Assembly: GCF_000172795.2 (NCBI RefSeq)
Contig: NZ_CP020947.1
Location: forward strand, 2,545,001 to 2,609,000
Direction: 5' to 3'
Length of the DNA: 64,000 bases
Source: Rhizobium sp. CIAT894
GTDB taxonomy: Bacteria; Pseudomonadota; Alphaproteobacteria; Rhizobiales; Rhizobiaceae
A model generated the notes under the pieces. It saw only the letters and a program-made list of their open reading frames with translations. It was not told where the DNA came from and did not search any database. This document shows positions 42,829-52,256 of the stretch, piece by piece; the stretch's first letter is position 1; the number at the start of each line of letters is the position of its first letter. The position numbers were made by a program, and so were the translations under genes.

Positions 42829-44160
42829 CTACTGCGCCGCCTCTTCCGTCATCCTGGCGTCTGAATAGACCTGATTGCGGCCCCTGTGTTTGGCCATGTA
42901 GAGGAACTGGTCGGCGGCGTTGAGGTAGTTTTCGAAGGTTTCGTAACCCTCGATCTCGGCGATGCCGATCGAAATCGTCACGCCGAGGTCCTCGTCGTCG
43001 GCGGTGACCTTCAGCCGTGAAATGTCAGAGCGGATCTCGTCGCAGAGTTTGGTCGCCGCAGCCGAATCCATCTGCGGGAAGAGGATGGCGAATTCTTCGC
43101 CGCCGAGGCGCGAGAGAAGATTGTCGCTGCCGTCGAAGATCGTGAACAGCCTGTTTGCAACAGCCTTCAGCACCTTGTCGCCGATCTCATGGCCGTAGGT
43201 GTCGTTCAGCCGCTTGAAATGATCGATATCGAGAATGGCGACGGAACTCGGCACTTTCAGCCGCAGGCACTCGTTCACCAGCTTCGGGCCGTTGTCGTAG
43301 AAATAGCGGCGGTTATAGAGACCTGTGAGATAGTCGCAGGCCGCCGCCGCCCTCAGCTGACGCATCTGCGCCAGCGTTTCAGCATTGTTGGCGATGCGAC
43401 ATTGCAGCTCCTCGGCAACGAAGGGCCGGTAGATGAAATCGCTGGCGCCGGCCTTGAGGAAGCTCGCAGAGAGCATGCGGTCGCTGGAGGAGGAAACGCC
43501 GATGACGCGCAGCCTGTCCGAACCGAAACGATGGCGGATGCGCCGCGTCAACTCGTAGCCGCTCATATCCGGCATATGGTGGTCGGTGACGACGAGTTCG
43601 ATATCGCTGTAGGCTTCGAGTGCTGCCAGCGCCTCAAGCCCGGAATTTGCCTCGATGACGAGATATTGCTGCGCCTTCAGCAGATCGACGAGCACCTGCC
43701 GGACCGAGACGACATCATCGACCACGAGCACGCGCGTCTTGCGGTTGGAAATCGCGCGGCGAACTGTAGCGACCAGATTGTCGAGCGCAAATTCATTGTC
43801 CTTCAGCACGTAATCGATGACATTGCGCTCCATGATCCTGTTGCGCGTATTGAGATCGAATGTCGCGGTGAAGACGATCGCCGGGATATCGTGCTCGATC
43901 GTGCAGTCGAGCGCTTCGCCATAAGGCGAATCCGGCAGGTTGAGATCGACGACGGCCATCGTATAGCCGTGACCATCCTCGGCCAGTTCCTCGCGAAGAG
44001 CCTTCAGCGATGAGCAGGATTTGACCGCAAGCCCGAGCTCTGTCTGGAACCGATGGCAGAGCACGGCGGAAAACATGCGGGAATCTTCAACCAGAAGTAT
44101 TTTGAGCCCGCCGGAACGCAGCCCAATGCCATCTCGCTGAAAATCCGCTTGAAAAGCCAC
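42829..44160 (-). CDS. REC-REC-GGDEF response regulator (diguanylate cyclase)
   Basis: About 443 residues from GTG 44160. First REC: KILLVEDSRMF, phospho-acceptor Asp in AVVDLNLPD, FTATFD and VLKDN. Second REC: RVLVVDDVVSV, VVTDHHMPDMSG, with Arg instead of Lys in FIYRPF. The GGDEF domain follows with LTGLYNRRYF, ILDIDHFKRLNDTYGHEIGD and the active GGEEF; no RXXD inhibitory site precedes it. It should make cyclic di-GMP after phosphorylation. The start is uncertain because the frame is open to 44256. Confidence 0.9.
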   Translation of the reverse strand: MAFQADFQRDGIGLRSGGLKILLVEDSRMFSAVLCHRFQTELGLAVKSCSSLKALREELAEDGHGYTMAVVDLNLPDSPYGEALDCTIEHDIPAIVFTATFDLNTRNRIMERNVIDYVLKDNEFALDNLVATVRRAISNRKTRVLVVDDVVSVRQVLVDLLKAQQYLVIEANSGLEALAALEAYSDIELVVTDHHMPDMSGYELTRRIRHRFGSDRLRVIGVSSSSDRMLSASFLKAGASDFIYRPFVAEELQCRIANNAETLAQMRQLRAAAACDYLTGLYNRRYFYDNGPKLVNECLRLKVPSSVAILDIDHFKRLNDTYGHEIGDKVLKAVANRLFTIFDGSDNLLSRLGGEEFAILFPQMDSAAATKLCDEIRSDISRLKVTADDEDLGVTISIGIAEIEGYETFENYLNAADQFLYMAKHRGRNQVYSDARMTEEAAQ

Positions 44161-44343
44161 AGCCGCTATTCTCCCATGCGTCCGGTGGCCTCGACTCGGC
44201 CCTCCCCCCGGCGCGGCGAACGATAACCGAGAGGCATGCGCGCGTGAAGGGGGCAAATGTCGGCATTACTTTTAATTGCAGAAATCCGACAACGATCTGC
44301 GACCGTTATCGCCGCCCTGGCGATCCCGATACTGGAAGGATCG

Positions 44344-45174
44344 TCAGGCAACCGCCCGCTCCTTGCGCATCGACTGGATTTGCAAGAGCGTATCGAGGTT
44401 CTGGTTGACGCGGCAGTAAAACTCCTCGTCGATGAAGGGACGCAGCATGAAATCATTGCCGCCGGCCTTCAGGAACCGCGCCGAAAGCAGCCGGTTGGAA
44501 GAAGAGGAAACGCCGATGATGCGCAATTCGTGCGAACCGATATTGGAGCGGATTCGCCTTGTCAGCTCGAAGCCGTCGATATCTGGCATATTGTAGTCGG
44601 TGATCATCAGGCCGATATCGCGGTTGGCCTTCAGGATCTCCAGCGCCTTGGCGCCGTTCTCGGCGGTGCTGACACGGAAATTATAGCGTTTCAGCCGGCT
44701 CGACAGCAGCGCGCGCGCCGTCGCACTATCATCGACGATCAGCACGTGGTGGCGGTGATTGGTCAGGAACCGGCAGATCGATTCCGCCAGAAGGTCGACA
44801 GCGAAGATATTGTCCTTGAGAATATAATCGACGATGTCCTTAGCCATCAGCTTGTCGCGCATCCCCTCATGGAAGGTGCCAGTAAAGACGATGGTCGGGA
44901 TGGAGAGATCGACCAGATACTCCAGCGCTTCGCCGTTTTCGGCGCCGGGCAGGTTGATGTTCGAAATCGCCAGCGTGATCGGATCGGAAGACTTGTCGTA
45001 GGAAAACTGCAGGTCCTCGAAGGTGCGGCAGATCTCGACGTCAATGTCGAAAAGCTCCTTCAGGCGTTTGCTGATCATCGAGGTGAAAACATTGGAATCT
45101 TCCGCGACAATAATGCGCGCGCCGGCAAACATTTCCCCGGAATATTGCATCCCCGAAATACCTAGAAACGCCAT
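44344..45174 (-). CDS. Double-receiver response regulator, first receiver degenerate
   Basis: 276 residues, two REC domains and no output domain. Second REC: VLIVDDSATA, Asp193 in MITDYNMPD. In the first (RIIVAEDSNVF), the phospho-acceptor position is Asn72 (AISNINLPG), although the Thr and Lys (FTGTFH, YILKDN) are kept. It is a clear paralogue of the REC-REC part of the adjacent GGDEF protein. AAAGG precedes ATG 45174. It may be a phospho-sink or an adaptor for the cyclase. Confidence 0.9.
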   Translation of the reverse strand: MAFLGISGMQYSGEMFAGARIIVAEDSNVFTSMISKRLKELFDIDVEICRTFEDLQFSYDKSSDPITLAISNINLPGAENGEALEYLVDLSIPTIVFTGTFHEGMRDKLMAKDIVDYILKDNIFAVDLLAESICRFLTNHRHHVLIVDDSATARALLSSRLKRYNFRVSTAENGAKALEILKANRDIGLMITDYNMPDIDGFELTRRIRSNIGSHELRIIGVSSSSNRLLSARFLKAGGNDFMLRPFIDEEFYCRVNQNLDTLLQIQSMRKERAVA

Positions 45175-45376
45175 AGCAAACCTTTGATGTAAAATCTGTC
45201 CCCGGGTCAAATTGGTACATCAATTGATTTGAGTAATTATTAATCGGCGCGGCCGGAATGAAACGAAGAAGCGGCCTGATGGGTCGCCTCCGGTTTCTTT
45301 GCAGATATGATTAAGAAATAAGACGTGAAGCAAGAGATGCCGGTGGCTGTCCTCGTCCTTCTCCCTGCGGCGCGCC

Positions 45377-46018
45377 TCAGGACGAGGTCGCAGAGAAGGC
45401 ACGGCTTAGCCCACTGGAAGGCAAACCCAGCGAGCGCAGGAAATGCGCCTCGATCGCGCGCAGCAATTCGGCGCGATCGAACGATGCCTCGGCGATGCCG
45501 GGCTGATGGACCACGCCGTGCAGGGCGTTGAACAGAAAAACCGCCGTAAAGCCGGGATCGTCGACCTCCCAGGCATTCGCGCCTGTGCCGGCACTGATGA
45601 GTTCGGTCAGATGGTCGATTAGGATGTTCCGGGAAAGCCCCTCTCGTGTTGCAGGCGGCGCTGCCACGAAGGCGAGATGATGCAGCCCGGCCGCATCGAG
45701 ATAACCGGCAGCGCACGCCCTCGACCAGGCCGCCAGCCTGCCGCGCCAGTCTTCCTGCCCGCGTCCTTCGACAGCCGCAACGATACCGTCAAGGACGCCC
45801 TGCATGAAACGGGCGCGCGACGCTTCCAGCACGTCGGCCTTCGAGGAAAAGTGCAGATAGAAGGTGCCCTTGGCGACCCCCGCCCCTGATGTGATCTCTT
45901 CGATGGTGGTCTGCTCCACGCCCTTTTCAAGAAACAGCCGTTCGGCAGAGACCATGAGCTCGTCACGCCGCTCCTCGGCAGGCTTGGTTCTCGGCTTTGA
46001 AACGGAATTGGCCATCAT
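45377..46018 (-). CDS. TetR/AcrR-family regulator
   Basis: A 213-residue TetR protein: AEERRDELMVSAERLFLEKG, TIEEITSGAGVAKGTFYLHF (helix-turn-helix) and a helical ligand domain. ATG 46018 (or 46015) follows the DinB gene on the same strand by 19 nt, so the two form an operon. A perfect TetR-like palindrome lies in the DinB promoter, which suggests autoregulation of both genes. Confidence 0.9.
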   Translation of the reverse strand: MMANSVSKPRTKPAEERRDELMVSAERLFLEKGVEQTTIEEITSGAGVAKGTFYLHFSSKADVLEASRARFMQGVLDGIVAAVEGRGQEDWRGRLAAWSRACAAGYLDAAGLHHLAFVAAPPATREGLSRNILIDHLTELISAGTGANAWEVDDPGFTAVFLFNALHGVVHQPGIAEASFDRAELLRAIEAHFLRSLGLPSSGLSRAFSATSS

Positions 46019-46037
46019 CAGCGAAACCGATCCATCC

Positions 46038-46541
46038 TTACTGGCGTCGCGCGCGGTCTGTCCTGTGGAGATAGCCCGCAAACACGTCGCGCATAGCGGT
46101 GCTCTCGATATCAGGCAGAAGGCGACCGACCTCACCACGATGATAACCGGCATGCGTCGCCACATGGGCGAGCATTTCCTCACGCGACATGCGCCCGCGC
46201 CCGCCGTCGGTAAAGGTGAAATCGACGACCTCCTCCAATTCCTCGGGCGTTACGCGTGCGGTGTAATCCATATACCAACGGTCCGTCTCACGGATATCGG
46301 AGGCCAGTTGCGCCAGGGGCGGCGCCTCGCGGCTCCAGCTCGCTGCGTAGGAGTGTCCCTGCCGCTGAAGATTGGCGGCGAAGATGCGGTCGACGAGGTG
46401 GGCATGGTTGAGCACGCGAAGGGCCGAGGAAAACGCCTCGGTCGGCGCCCCTTCGCCAAGCCCGTTCAGCGCATCGAGAAGTTCGTCGTCGATGCTGGCT
46501 TTGTATTGGAACAGCTGGTTCAACAAGGTCTGCGCGCTCAT
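46038..46541 (-). CDS. DinB/YfiT-family metal-dependent protein
   Basis: A 167-residue four-helix bundle. NHAHLVDRIFAANLQ gives the first His, and MLAHVATHAGYHRGEVGRLL the second and third, the metal site of DinB-like proteins. The family includes thiol transferases and stress proteins, but the substrate is unknown. It is the first gene of an operon with tetR, read from a promoter with a TetR-like operator. Confidence 0.88.
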   Translation of the reverse strand: MSAQTLLNQLFQYKASIDDELLDALNGLGEGAPTEAFSSALRVLNHAHLVDRIFAANLQRQGHSYAASWSREAPPLAQLASDIRETDRWYMDYTARVTPEELEEVVDFTFTDGGRGRMSREEMLAHVATHAGYHRGEVGRLLPDIESTAMRDVFAGYLHRTDRARRQ

Positions 46542-46594
46542 GACGATCTCCGGACAGTGAAATGGGTGGCGCCGGGATCGGACCGACAGCCTTT

Positions 46595-46623
46595 GCATAA
46601 ATGACTGACCGTCGGTCAGTCAA
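46595..46623 (-). promoter_or_regulatory. dinB-tetR promoter with embedded TetR-type operator
   Basis: On the minus strand TTGACT (46623-46618) and TTATGC (46600-46595) are spaced by 17 bp. The spacer is almost filled by a 21-bp dyad, two copies of TGACTGACCG inverted about one base (46602-46622). A bound TetR dimer would block RNA polymerase. Confidence 0.75.
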
Positions 46624-46740
46624 TGCCAATTCCAACCGGGGCTGCCGGTGATCTCCGAGGTCGTCAATCTGGCTTCCGGGCTTTTCTCGCCCACGCAGCT
46701 GCGGTAATCGGCTGAGGCAAGCAATTACCGAAGGCAAAGC

Positions 46741-47175
46741 ATGGACGTCAGGATCTACCATCATCCCGCTTGCGGCACGTCGCGCAACACGCTCGCGATG
46801 ATCCGCAATACGGGCATCGAACCCACGATCATCGAATATGCGAAGACTCCGCCTTCACGGGCGGAGCTGATCGGAATGATCTCCGATGCCGGCTTGACTA
46901 TACGCCAGGCCCTCCGCGAGAAGGATACGCCCTATGCTGAACTCGGCCTCGGCAATCCCGACCTGACCGATGACCAACTGCTCGACGCCATGCTTGCGCA
47001 TCCGATCCTGATCAATCGGCCATTCGTCGTGACGCCGCTCGGCACGCGCCTGTCACGGCCCTCCGAGCTGGTTCTGGAAATCCTGCCGGAGACGCACAAG
47101 GGCGCCTTCACCAAGGAAGACGGCGAGAAGGTGCTCGACGCCGAGGGCAAGCGGATCGTCTGGTCGTCTACTTGA
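46741..47175 (+). CDS. arsC: Glutaredoxin-dependent arsenate reductase ArsC
   Basis: A 144-residue ArsC of the thioredoxin-fold, E. coli-like class. The active Cys11 lies in HHPACGTSRNT, and the family helix continues with MIRNTGIEPTIIEYAKTPPS; ILINRPFVVTPLGTRLSRPS holds the Arg that binds arsenate. It reduces As(V) to As(III). No arsB/acr3 or arsR is nearby. Its end overlaps the next minus-strand gene by 8 bp. Confidence 0.93.
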   Translation: MDVRIYHHPACGTSRNTLAMIRNTGIEPTIIEYAKTPPSRAELIGMISDAGLTIRQALREKDTPYAELGLGNPDLTDDQLLDAMLAHPILINRPFVVTPLGTRLSRPSELVLEILPETHKGAFTKEDGEKVLDAEGKRIVWSST

Positions 47176-47434
47176 CGACGGCCGAACCCTTGACGATGTC
47201 GATCGTCTCACCGCCGTCGAGCCCGATGCGGTCGCCGTCGGGCGTCGTCATGAAGCAGCCGGAGGCGCAAAGGCTTTCCGAGGCGCCGGCATCGACTACG
47301 ACCTCGACGCGCTGGCCGCTCTCGGTAATGACGAGCACCACGGCGGCGGGATCGGTATTGGTGACGGATGCCGCATGGGCCGCCGGCGCGGCAAGCAGCG
47401 GGACAAGCAGAACGGCGGCAAACCTTGCCATCAT
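47168..47434 (-). CDS. Small secreted hypothetical protein
   Basis: 88 residues from ATG 47434 with a signal peptide (MMARFAAVLLVPLLAAPAAH, cleaved near AHA-A) and a short mature domain with two Cys (LCASGCF) that may form a disulfide. I recognise no family. It overlaps the arsC stop and follows no other minus-strand gene closely. Confidence 0.65.
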   Translation of the reverse strand: MMARFAAVLLVPLLAAPAAHAASVTNTDPAAVVLVITESGQRVEVVVDAGASESLCASGCFMTTPDGDRIGLDGGETIDIVKGSAVVK

Positions 47435-47546
47435 GTGCGGCGGCGCAGACGCGCCCTCCCCTCGAACGATCGGTGCTGCCCTCGGCAGCAATCCCGATGG
47501 TGGAGATGATGCACAGAGATCTGTGAATGATGGCTGAATGAGCCGT

Positions 47547-50078
47547 TCAGCTCTTCAGGCTGCCATCCGCCGTCCGCCCGCGCAGCTGCCGCACCGGCCG
47601 CTCCTCTTCCTCCATCGGCTTATCCCGCGGAGTTTCCTGGCCGCCCGTCTGCTCTTTGACGGCAGTGGGAAGGACAGGCGCAGCGTCGCGATGAATGGTG
47701 AGATCGCTCTGCGGCAGCGGGATCTCGATGCCCTCCGCCCTGAAGCGCTTGAGGATTTCGATCCGGAGATTGTTGCGCACCGTCATGCCGTCGCCCATGT
47801 CGGCGAGGAAGAAGCGCAGCTCGAAATCCAGCGAATAGGGGCCGAAACGCAGGAATTCGACATGCGGCTCCGGATTGCGCATGACGAGCGGAATCCTCGC
47901 CGTCAGTTCCAGCAGGATATCCATCACCTTCTGCGGATCGGCGTCGTAGCTGACGGAAACCGGGATTTCCGAACGGCCGATCCTGTTGCGATGCGTCCAG
48001 TTGCCGACGAGACCGTTGATCAGCTCCGAATTCGGCACGATGATCGATTGCTTGCGGAAGGTCTCGATCTCGGTGGCGCGCACCGAGATGCGCTTGACGA
48101 TGCCTTCGGCCGTGCCCGAGACGACATGATCGCCGACCTTGAACGGCCGCTCGACGAGCAGGATCAGGCCGGAGACGAAGTTGGAGACAATGTTCTGCAG
48201 GCCGAAACCGATGCCGACCGAGAGCGCCGAGGCGACGAGCGCGAAGCTCGACAGATCGATTCCGGCGGAAGAAACGCCGATGATCGCCGCCACGCCGACG
48301 CCGAGATAACCGATGCCCGTCTTGACCGAATTGCGCACGCCGAGATCGACATGGCTTCGCGCCATAACGTTGCCGTCGAGCCAGCGCTGCAGCCACCGCG
48401 TCAGCAGGTAGACGCCGGCAAACAGCAGGATGCCGGTGCAGATGCCGAGCAGCGAGATGCTGATACCGCCGAGCTTGACCTCGGTGAACAGCCGGAAGGC
48501 GATCAGCTGCAGGTCCTGCACATGGAAGCCCCAGAGCAGGAGGATCAGCGGCACGCCGACGAGCAGCGCCACCGCATAGATGGCAAGGCCGACGAGCAGG
48601 CCGACCTGGTCGATCGCCACCGGCCCGAGATTGAAGCGGCGCGTCAGGAACCGCGCGAAGAAGGTATCGCCGAAGCTTTCCTGCCGCGATATCGCCTTGC
48701 CCGAGAGCAGGCCGACATACATCGTTGCAACCACCGCGCCGGTGATGATGAGCTGCGTGGCGACGAAACGCGCCAGCCCCACATACCCCGCGAGCGCTGA
48801 AACGATCAGGGCAGCGCCGACGACGCGCAGGATGATTGCCATGCCGCGCGGCCAATGCCGGCCCGGCGCATCCGGATCGCCGCTTCTTGCCAGCATCGGC
48901 TTACCGAAGGAGACCGCGATCAGGATCAGGCCGATGATGAGCGCGGCGATCAGGCTTCTCACAACGGTCAGCACCAGCGGCGAGCCCATCGCCTCGCCAA
49001 TGCTGCTGAAGAGATAGTCGAGCCCGTTGATGACGGCCATCGCCAGCAGGCAATAGCCGATGGAGCGTGCGCCGAGATTGGAAAGCCGCACCAGCCGCCA
49101 GTGCGGCTCATGCGGCGCGAAAATTGCGTTGACGAAGCGGCCGACGAAATAGACGAGCCCGATCGTGCCGAACAGCGCGCCGATGACGGGTGCGATGTCG
49201 GGTCTCAGCACGTTGAAACTGTTGAGGAAGAAGAAGGATGTAACGAGCAGCACCGAGAGCGCCAGCGTGCGGATCAGCGTCGACCAGAAGGCAATCGACA
49301 GCCGGCCGATATAGGACGGGTTCTCGACCGCCTCGTCGCGGCGCAGATACGAGCCGAACAGCCTGTAGCTGCCGGAGAGCAGGATCAGTGCCGAGGCAAG
49401 CGACAGGAAGATCGCGGCAAACAGCGGGAAACGCTTGAACTTCCAGACGAAGCTAGCCCAGCTCGACAGCGCCTGCGCGAATTCACCGGTCTCCCGCACG
49501 AAGGCGCTGGCCGCGTCGTCGAGAACGGAGACGGATATTTCGGTACGCTTGAAAAGTGTTGCGGCAAAAAGCTGCCGCCGCATCTCGATGATCTCGTTGA
49601 GGAGCTTCGTCACCGCGATCGACAGGTTTTCGGCATCACCCGTCACGGCGTTGATCTGCGCGCGCTCGGCGGCCAGCGCGTTGCGCTCCTGGGTGACGAT
49701 TTCGGCCTCGGGCGGCTGCCCATCCTTCGGCGGATCGCCGATCTCGGCAAGCCGGTTCTTGATCTGGTCGAAACGCGGCCGGAGATTGACCGATATGGTG
49801 ATGACCGCGCGGCTGAGTTCATCGGCCTTGGTCGCCAGCCCCACCAGCGCATCGTCGTTGTCGGCATTCTGCTTGACGCTGTCCTGAAATGCGGCGAGCT
49901 GGGTCTTCGCCTTCTCGATCTCCTTCGCCGCCTGGTCGAACGGCGTATCGACAGCCGGCTGCGCGGCCGCCTGCGTCTGCTGTTCCTGCGCGATGGCCGC
50001 GGCACTCTCGAAATGCGCGCCGGCGAGCGTCAGCGTCACGAGAAGAATGGTGCGAAGCAGGATGGACCTCAGCCGCAA
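47547..50078 (-). CDS. Large MscS-family mechanosensitive channel (DUF3772 type)
   Basis: 843 residues from TTG 50078, which has GGAGG 5 nt upstream and is followed by a signal peptide (RSILLRTILLVTLTLAGAHF, ending near AIAQ). The periplasmic region (about 25-190) is coiled (DUF3772). About ten membrane segments follow, then the MscS core: GFGLQNIVSNFVSGLILLVE, RPFKVGDHV, the beta domain (VRATEIETFRKQSIIVPNSE), and a C-terminal domain. It relieves osmotic downshock or regulates the envelope. Confidence 0.92.
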   Translation of the reverse strand: MRLRSILLRTILLVTLTLAGAHFESAAAIAQEQQTQAAAQPAVDTPFDQAAKEIEKAKTQLAAFQDSVKQNADNDDALVGLATKADELSRAVITISVNLRPRFDQIKNRLAEIGDPPKDGQPPEAEIVTQERNALAAERAQINAVTGDAENLSIAVTKLLNEIIEMRRQLFAATLFKRTEISVSVLDDAASAFVRETGEFAQALSSWASFVWKFKRFPLFAAIFLSLASALILLSGSYRLFGSYLRRDEAVENPSYIGRLSIAFWSTLIRTLALSVLLVTSFFFLNSFNVLRPDIAPVIGALFGTIGLVYFVGRFVNAIFAPHEPHWRLVRLSNLGARSIGYCLLAMAVINGLDYLFSSIGEAMGSPLVLTVVRSLIAALIIGLILIAVSFGKPMLARSGDPDAPGRHWPRGMAIILRVVGAALIVSALAGYVGLARFVATQLIITGAVVATMYVGLLSGKAISRQESFGDTFFARFLTRRFNLGPVAIDQVGLLVGLAIYAVALLVGVPLILLLWGFHVQDLQLIAFRLFTEVKLGGISISLLGICTGILLFAGVYLLTRWLQRWLDGNVMARSHVDLGVRNSVKTGIGYLGVGVAAIIGVSSAGIDLSSFALVASALSVGIGFGLQNIVSNFVSGLILLVERPFKVGDHVVSGTAEGIVKRISVRATEIETFRKQSIIVPNSELINGLVGNWTHRNRIGRSEIPVSVSYDADPQKVMDILLELTARIPLVMRNPEPHVEFLRFGPYSLDFELRFFLADMGDGMTVRNNLRIEILKRFRAEGIEIPLPQSDLTIHRDAAPVLPTAVKEQTGGQETPRDKPMEEEERPVRQLRGRTADGSLKS

Positions 50079-50265
50079 AAGTGCCTCCGGAAAGTTGTCG
50101 TCGGGACAGAATGCCTGCTTTTCATAGCAAAGAAAGGCGACAGAAAGGCGGAAGGTGCCGAAAGCGCCTTGCCTCGAACTTGTTTCATAGGATGCCGCTG
50201 GGCCTTCGTCTCGTCCTTGTCGCCCTCTTGAAACCGCTGCGCTCTGCAGCGACAATCATGAAAAC

Positions 50266-50817
50266 TCAGAAACCGGCGCCGGGCCTGGAGAGATAGTCGC
50301 GCTCCCCAGCCGTCGACTCCCGCCCGAGCATGGCGTTGCGGTGCGGAAAGCGCCCATAGGTGGCGATCACGTCGCGGTGGCGGATCGCATAGTCGAGGTA
50401 TTCCTCGTCGCCCAGCACAGTGAACAATTCCACCGAGCGTTCCTGCTCACCGAGATCCTCCGCATGTTCGAACGGCAAATAGAAGAAGGTGCGGCAGGCG
50501 GTCTCCACCGCCTGGTCCGCGCCCGATGCGAGCGCAAGCTTGGCTTCCCGAAGCGCCAGCCCGTCGGTCGCAACAGCAAGCGCCGTTCCGCGATAGATGT
50601 TGCGCGGAAACTGGTCGAGCACGATGACAGCCGCCAGCCGGCATATGGGATCGGCCCGCCATTCATCGCCGACGCCGGCGGCAAGCGCCAGATGCGTATC
50701 GCGGAAGCCTTCGCGGATCTCGATATCGAGCTCCGGCGGCGGACGGAACCACAGCTCCCGGCCGCATCGGACGAACCAGAAATCATAGACTTCGCGAGGT
50801 GTCCGGATCGTCGTCAT
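50266..50817 (-). CDS. DUF924-family protein
   Basis: 183 residues: TPREVYDFWFVRCGRELWF, VIVLDQFPRNIYRGTALAVA, FFYLPFEHAEDLGEQERSVE and the YGRFPHRNAMLGR end are the hallmarks of DUF924 (TPR-like all-helical). GGGAAGGGA precedes ATG 50817. Function is unknown. It follows on the same strand as a signalling kinase gene but is probably separate. Confidence 0.88.
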   Translation of the reverse strand: MTTIRTPREVYDFWFVRCGRELWFRPPPELDIEIREGFRDTHLALAAGVGDEWRADPICRLAAVIVLDQFPRNIYRGTALAVATDGLALREAKLALASGADQAVETACRTFFYLPFEHAEDLGEQERSVELFTVLGDEEYLDYAIRHRDVIATYGRFPHRNAMLGRESTAGERDYLSRPGAGF

Positions 50818-50913
50818 GCTTCCCTTCCCTCGCGTTAGCCTTGATGATGTCATTCTGGTAAGTTATTATAAGGAAAGAGATAACGGCGTGCCGCGCAGCA
50901 CCCTCTCTTCTCC

Positions 50914-51978
50914 CTACTTCCCCTCTTGCAACGAAAACACCAGCGTCGCCTTCGTTCCATCATGCCCGGGGTCATAAGCGAAATCCGATTTCAAGCTCGC
51001 CGTCATGGCCGTCAGGATGCGCGTGCCGAGGCCGGTTCCCCTCGCTGGATTCGACGGGTCGAAGCCGGCGCCGTCGTCCTCGACGACCACCCTCAAGGCC
51101 TCGTCTTTCTGATCCACGAAAACCCGGATTTCGCCCGGCACGCTGTCCGGATAGGCATATTTGAAGGCGTTGGTGACGAGTTCGCTGACGATCAGGCCGA
51201 GGGTAATTACCTTGTCGGTCGCCAGATTGACCGGCTCGGCGGTCAACACGATGCGGTGCGGCCGCTTGTCGTCGCGCATCGAGGCTTCGAGTTCGGTGAG
51301 CAGGCTGTTCAGATATTCGTCGACCTGCACCGAGCCGACCTGCCGGTTGGTATAGAGCCGGCGATGCACGCTGGCGATGGCGTTGATGCGCATCTGCGTC
51401 TCGTGCAGCGCATCGATCGCCACTTGGTCCTTGGTCATCGAGGATTGCATGCGGATCAGCGCGCCGACGAGGCCGAGGCTATTGGCGATGCGGTGATTGA
51501 CTTCGGCAAGCAGCATCTCGGCAAGGTCGCGCTGCTGGCGGATCACCTCCTGCGCCTGCGCCGTCTCGCGGCGGAACCGCGCCCGCTCCAGCGCCTGTTC
51601 GAGGGCGGCGGCGAGCAGGTCGAAATAATCGGCAGAAATCCCCTTGAGCATGTAGTCATCGGCGCCGGCTTTCAGCGCCGCCACCGCAATGCCGGTATCA
51701 TCCGAACCAGTGGCGTAGATGACTGGCGGATGGTCCGGCGTCGCCGTGATGCAGGGCAGAATGTCGAGGCCGGTCTCATCGGCCAGGAGATGATCGAGCA
51801 CGACGGCGTCGACCCCGCCCTCGCCGAGCCGCGCAAGGCCGGCGGCGCCATTCCGCGCCCACTCGACCGAAAAGCCGCGCCGTCCGAGATTCTTCTCCAT
51901 CAGGAGGGCCAGCCTCTCGTCGTCGTCGATATAGAGGATGTGGATCAGGCCGTCCGCATCGACGTTAGAATTGCTCAT
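50914..51978 (-). CDS. REC-fused HWE/HisKA_2-type histidine kinase
   Basis: 354 residues: an N-terminal REC domain (ILYIDDDERLA, Asp62 in VVLDHLLADETG, Lys112), a linker coiled coil, then a HisKA_2 dimerisation domain with His162 in LAEVNHRIANSLGLVGALIR and an HATPase with VSELVTNAFKYAYPDS. Receiver-before-kinase proteins of this class occur in alphaproteobacterial stress signalling. ATG 51978 follows GGGAGACGG. No cognate regulator is adjacent. Confidence 0.9.
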   Translation of the reverse strand: MSNSNVDADGLIHILYIDDDERLALLMEKNLGRRGFSVEWARNGAAGLARLGEGGVDAVVLDHLLADETGLDILPCITATPDHPPVIYATGSDDTGIAVAALKAGADDYMLKGISADYFDLLAAALEQALERARFRRETAQAQEVIRQQRDLAEMLLAEVNHRIANSLGLVGALIRMQSSMTKDQVAIDALHETQMRINAIASVHRRLYTNRQVGSVQVDEYLNSLLTELEASMRDDKRPHRIVLTAEPVNLATDKVITLGLIVSELVTNAFKYAYPDSVPGEIRVFVDQKDEALRVVVEDDGAGFDPSNPARGTGLGTRILTAMTASLKSDFAYDPGHDGTKATLVFSLQEGK

Positions 51979-52256
51979 TCCGTCTCCCGGCATTCTCTCT
52001 GAGCGACGACCGCCCGCAAGCGTCCGAGTCGTCCGCATGGCAATGTCGTATTGCATTGGCCGTCTGAGGTAAACAGCCGCGGTCCCTCGCTCTCGTCGCG
52101 GGCGGGCGGAAGGGAGGTCGTGGGAAAGCCGGCATTTTCAGAACTTGTCCAGGCCTCGGAGGGTTTCCCACGGAAGCCGTCTGAAGGGGGTTGGAAAACG
52201 AAAAACTGAAATGACAGGCTTGAACGCCGAGCCGCCCGATTGGTTCCGTCGGCAGT

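Noticed and set aside
47538..50231. Long plus-strand frames (420 and 458 codons) opposite the MscS gene
   Set aside because: Antisense shadows with Arg/Asp/Gln-rich composition and no motif; the minus-strand protein has a clear MscS domain.
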